The notes under the pieces are model-generated. The model was not told where the DNA came from, did not search any database, and saw nothing but the letters and a program-made list of their open reading frames with translations. Shown here one piece after another: positions 60,669 to 64,000 of a stretch of 64,000 nt of DNA. Both the position numbers and the translations under genes were made by a program. The stretch's first letter is position 1; the number at the start of each line of letters is the position of its first letter. The DNA comes from Symsagittifera roscoffensis (taxonomy: Eukaryota; Xenacoelomorpha; Acoela; Convolutidae). The stretch spans positions 55,637,175-55,701,174 of the forward strand of contig NC_087069.1 in NCBI RefSeq assembly GCF_963678635.1, given 5' to 3'.

Positions 60669-61669
60669 CTACTGCTGGTTGTCTTTGTGGGTTTGTCCTA
60701 TAAAGAGGTGAACTGCTGGTTGGTCTCCATCAAGGATAAGCGGGTGTTTTATGCAATAGTCCAATTGAGATTTCTCGAGGCGTCCACGTGATCGCAAGAG
60801 TCCGTCTTCGTCTACAAATGGTGACAGATGTCGAAGTCTGCTCTGGTTGCGTCTGCTTGAAGATAAATTTCTTTGCGGCAATCATGTTGTTGCTTGTCAG
60901 TTCGGTTGTCGTGTTTTCGTTGTGAGAGTGTTGTCCTTTATCTTTAAAAATCCTGGCGGCACGCATCCCGTATGCGGTTTTTCGGAGAATTTTTGCCCGT
61001 TTGGAGAATCTGCTGTGGTCGATGAAACTTTGTGCTGTCTTTTGGGTGGAAGCTTGAAAAGCTAGCACTGGGGTTGTTGCTATTTCATCCATGTATCCAG
61101 TTCGATCGTTGAATTGCAAGGTATCCGTATTGGTGTCATTTAATTGTAGCTTCGGCCAGTTGCATTCTGGTTCACATATAAATTTTGGTCCGGTGAACCA
61201 TCTTGACTTGTTACTGAATTCCGATAGGGGTATTCCACGGGCTCCGTCGTCTGCTGGGTTAAGGGGTCTTGGGCAATGTCTCCATTGACTTGCTTGAGTG
61301 CTTTCCAAAATTTCAGCAATTCTGTGAGCCACAAAAATTTGTGCTGTCGGTCCACATATGCGTAGAGCTGATTTCAATCCTTTGTTCACTGCGAATGAAC
61401 TTTGCGAGGCGAGCAGCAAAAACTGCGGCTTCTAGTTCCAATTTAGTTATTGTGTGTTGTTTTAGAGGTGCCACTCGAGCTTTTCCTAGAACAAAGGCGC
61501 TGCTGAATTGTCGAGTGGCACTGTTGTTGTATACAAAATAGGCGACTGCTGCTAGGGCGCTGTAGGAGGCATCTGAAAAAACATGAACAGCGATGTTATT
61601 GTAGCTATATCCAAAATCGTGTCGAGGTATTTCCACTCTGTAGATCGTTTCTCTCGTCGAGAAGCTCAA
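60669..61669 (-). pseudogene. BEL-2 RNase H and integrase N-terminus
   Basis: 61,669-61,313 encodes 'HVFSDASYSALAA', 'ITKLELEAAVFAARL' and 'THMWTDSTNF'. 61,419-60,730 adds 'QIFVAHRIAEILESTQ' and 'NPADDGARGIPLSEF'. All four RNase H acidic residues are still readable, but the coding region changes frame between the pieces. 60,881-60,669 holds the integrase N-terminal 'LSPFVDEDGLLRSRGRLEKS' block. Confidence 0.85.
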
Positions 61670-61715
61670 AAAATTCAGGTACCGTTTCTCGTGTTTTATG
61701 GTCGTCCCACTTCAT

Positions 61716-62700
61716 TCATTTTCTCCAAATTGCTCGCTGGATTGTTTGTAGTCGAATATTACTAGGTGCTGCTATTCTAATTGGGTCAAAGATTGAAGAA
61801 GCTGCGCAAAATAGGTTCCAGTGTGTAAGTTTCTTCTGGGCGAGTTCGTTAATTTTGTCAGTAGTGAAACTAAGCGTATCGTTTTTTACTCTCCATCTTA
61901 TTCCGAGAACTCGCTTGAAGAATTTGGGTTCCTTAGTTTCGTCTACGGTGATGGACCTATGTTCTTCTGGTATTGTTTGCAGAATTCTGTGAAACGTAGT
62001 GATCCACTTCGTCACATTGAAGCTTCCTTGTTGTAGTACGTGTCAAAGGTCTTCTATGATTTTCACTGCGGTGTCAATGTCGTCGGTGGCTTCGAAGAAT
62101 TCGTCCATGGAGAAATTCTCGTAGACAACTTTTTTGATGTGGGGATGGCTTTCATTATAGTCGTCTGCGCAAATTCTTAATGCGTAAATTGCACAAGTAG
62201 TAGAACATTTGGCTCCAAAGACGAAACGAGTGTACTCAAAAAATTCGGGTTCTTCCGCTCCCCAGAGAAAACGAAGAAATTTTCTGTCTTAGGGGTAAAC
62301 AGAAACCTGCATATACATCCCTTCAATGTCGGCAGTGATGGGATGCTTTCCTTCGCGAAACCGGAGAATTACTCTAGAAGATTGCAGAGCAAGTCAGGTC
62401 CAGTGAGAAGCCTATCATTCAAACAAGTTCTTTTAAATTTGGATTTGGCATTAGAAACACGGCGAAATTTTCCGGGCTTGTTTGGGTTGATTATGCCATG
62501 TTCAGGTAAAATCCATCCAGTCGAAGGTATTTCGTCTGGCTCTAATTTCCGTATGTAGTGCTTGTTGAGATCTTGGTCAATTGTATTCTGGTAGAGAACC
62601 AAATTTTCTGAATTCGTGGTAAATTGTATTTTCATCCGGTTGTATTGGGCAATTGCTGCTTCATAGTTGTTGGGAAGATTTGCATTTGGTTTCAACAGAA
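61716..62700 (-). pseudogene. BEL-2 reverse transcriptase
   Basis: 62,695-62,369 gives 'GWILPEHGIINPNKPGKFRRV' cut at the N-side by decay and 'LLTGPDLLCNLL'. A broken stretch follows with 'FLRFLWGAEE'-type and 'FGAKCSTT'-type content in alternating frames. 62,015-61,716 holds the connection domain ('FKRVLGIRWRVKNDTL', 'FCAASSIFDPIRIAAPSN'). The catalytic YxDD sits in a frame-damaged part (about 62,090-62,120, 'MDEFFEA'). Confidence 0.8.
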
Positions 62701-62894
62701 GTCCAAGTTGATAGCGGTTGCCGTAAAATGAAATTGTTTTCCGTTATTTCAGGTGATGTGGCATAGGTTTCCATTCGCCAGAATGAAGCGAGAAGATTCG
62801 AGATTTGTGTGTCGTCAGTTGATATCTGTATTGGGGTGGCTGTTGCTTGGTGGCTTGAGAAGTATCCAATGTCGTTGTTCTCTCCTGCTATTGT

Positions 62895-63190
62895 TCATCC
62901 TAGGGCTGTAAGGACTGTTCGAGGAACATTTTGATTTCCTTTGATGCTGGTCTTTGGGCTGATGATGTCAATATTGTCCGTTCCAATCACAAGGGCTACG
63001 TCGTTGTTGCTGAAGTCTGGAAAACATATATCCGTAAGGTGGTCGTATTGGCTGCAGATGTCGTTCAACTTTTCGGGATCCACTGCATTCAAGTTGATGT
63101 TCACTTTGATTAAAACATAAGTTAGTTCAAACGCTAAAGTGTCATTTCCAAATGACTGAACTGTAATATCCACTGTCTTAGCCTCTATCG
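62895..63190 (-). pseudogene. BEL-2 protease-region fragment
   Basis: 'VDITVQSFGNDTLAF'-type sequence and 'DVALVIGTDNIDIISP', equivalent to the LIGxD block after the BEL aspartic protease. The active-site DSG is not readable upstream. Confidence 0.6.
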
Positions 63191-63426
63191 TTTGCGAGTT
63201 GAAGAAACATCCAAAGAGAAGTTGTTCCTGATGGTTAGTTTCCTCCAGTTGAAGATATGTTGCTGTCGGTTGCGATATGTAGCTGTTTGTATTTCCTGTA
63301 TCCAGAAAGGCGTAATGGTGCGGTGTCGTGATGATACTGGTAAAATTAGCAGCAGTGAGCTGTTGATTCTTGATATCTTTTTTTTGGCTGGCAAGATTGT
63401 TGACTTGATTCGGGCGCTGGTTTGGA

Positions 63427-63962
63427 TTAAACTTTGGTGTTCTTTGTGTTCGTTGTCCGTCGTGTAGAGTTGTGTGATGCTGCTGATTGCATTTGCTGCA
63501 TGTGTGCTATTATGGGCAGTCTTTCACTTGATGTTGGCCAAGGCAGTTGAAACAAATTTTCTTTTCCGAAACGAGTCTCTTCTTCTCTTCCAAAGATGAA
63601 TTCTGATACTTCCTGCAGTATGCTGCGTGGTGAGTTTGTCCGTCGAAGGGACATGGGGGTCGGGCATCCGCACTCCAATTTTGAGAAGTATTCTGTGAAG
63701 GCTGGTTGGTTGATGGTCGAGATCCGTCTGCGTGTCGAAGTCTTGGCGCTATTTGTTGTCAATCGCTCGAGTCCAGTGTCATTTGCTGCGGTTGCATAGG
63801 TCGTAAGTGATTGCATGCTAATGCAAACTGTCTTATCCAGTCGTTGAAGGCGATGAGATTAGGCTGGTTGATCGTCTGGGCGGTGATGTACTGTGTCCGC
63901 TGAAGCTGCTGATGGTGTTGCAATTTGCTGACGGCAAATTGTACGTATATTGTAGAGTTCAA
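63427..63962 (-). pseudogene. BEL-2 gag end (DUF1759 C-terminus and knuckle region)
   Basis: 63,962-63,759 ends with 'PNLIAFNDWIRQFALACNH', the last helix of DUF1759 before the knuckles. 63,816-63,427 overlaps in another frame and looks mainly like noise, but the DNA near 63,480-63,560 encodes Cys/His residues spaced as a knuckle in a different frame. The remainder of gag lies beyond the window. Confidence 0.55.
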
Positions 63963-64000
63963 ATCGTCTTTGAACCCAAGCGTACGAAGCGTTTCAACCT

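Larger units (their letters stand above)
59790..64000 (-). mobile_element. Second BEL/Pao element, heavily decayed, truncated by the window end
   Basis: On the minus strand, from the right edge leftwards: gag end, protease region, RT, RNase H and integrase in the standard BEL order, each in short frames separated by stops and frame changes. It is GC-richer than its flanks and differs clearly in sequence from the intact BEL at 25-57 kb, so it is another lineage. No LTR is recognised at the left end. Confidence 0.85.

Overview
This window is metazoan nuclear DNA and almost all of it is transposable-element sequence. The background is AT-rich. I see no bacterial operon structure, no complete host gene, no tRNA or rRNA gene and no CRISPR array. 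An AT-rich invertebrate fits best. A nematode is my leading guess, because of the Tc1-type CAGTGCTG element ends, the Maverick capsid relic, the BEL/Pao elements, a TTTCCAG-type splice acceptor and a candidate very short intron. The sequence alone does not prove it.

Layout. 1-7.6 kb: a 126-bp tandem repeat, then a decayed Maverick/Polinton relic holding two broken capsid-type genes, bracketed by ~0.8-kb direct repeats. 7.6-17.5 kb: a shattered Ty1/copia element whose interior has been tandemly re-duplicated together with a host trypsin-like exon. 11.1-25.4 kb: MITEs with GGCTCTTTTTCC ends, a Tc1-like foldback element, foldback units with GACAATTCAGCC arrays, and a solo LTR of the giant gypsy family. 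25.4-57.4 kb: a ~9-kb BEL/Pao element on the minus strand with a 5-bp ATTAC target duplication, split by a 22.9-kb Ty3/gypsy element on the plus strand (27,091-50,008). 57.6 kb: the apparent second exon of the trypsin-like gene. 59.8-64 kb: a second, heavily decayed BEL/Pao element running off the window.

The most unusual object is the giant gypsy element. It has ~907-bp LTRs (about 98% identical by eye), a 2.5-kb leader with a 13-14-bp minisatellite, and gag, protease, RT/RNase H and integrase reading frames. A macro-domain-like module follows the integrase C-terminus. Then come about 8.8 kb of further coding sequence found in no ordinary gypsy element. That block starts with a coiled-coil protein ending in an SGNH-hydrolase domain split by a +1 frame change. 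It continues with a second degenerate SGNH-like domain and long unrecognised proteins whose frame is shared across three UAG codons. Frame changes, in-frame stops and ~2% LTR divergence suggest a recently active copy that has begun to decay.

Nesting order, read from breakpoints: trypsin-like gene intron, then a MITE, then BEL/Pao, then giant gypsy. Removing the gypsy and one copy of its short target duplication leaves the BEL pol frame open across the insertion site, which supports the order.
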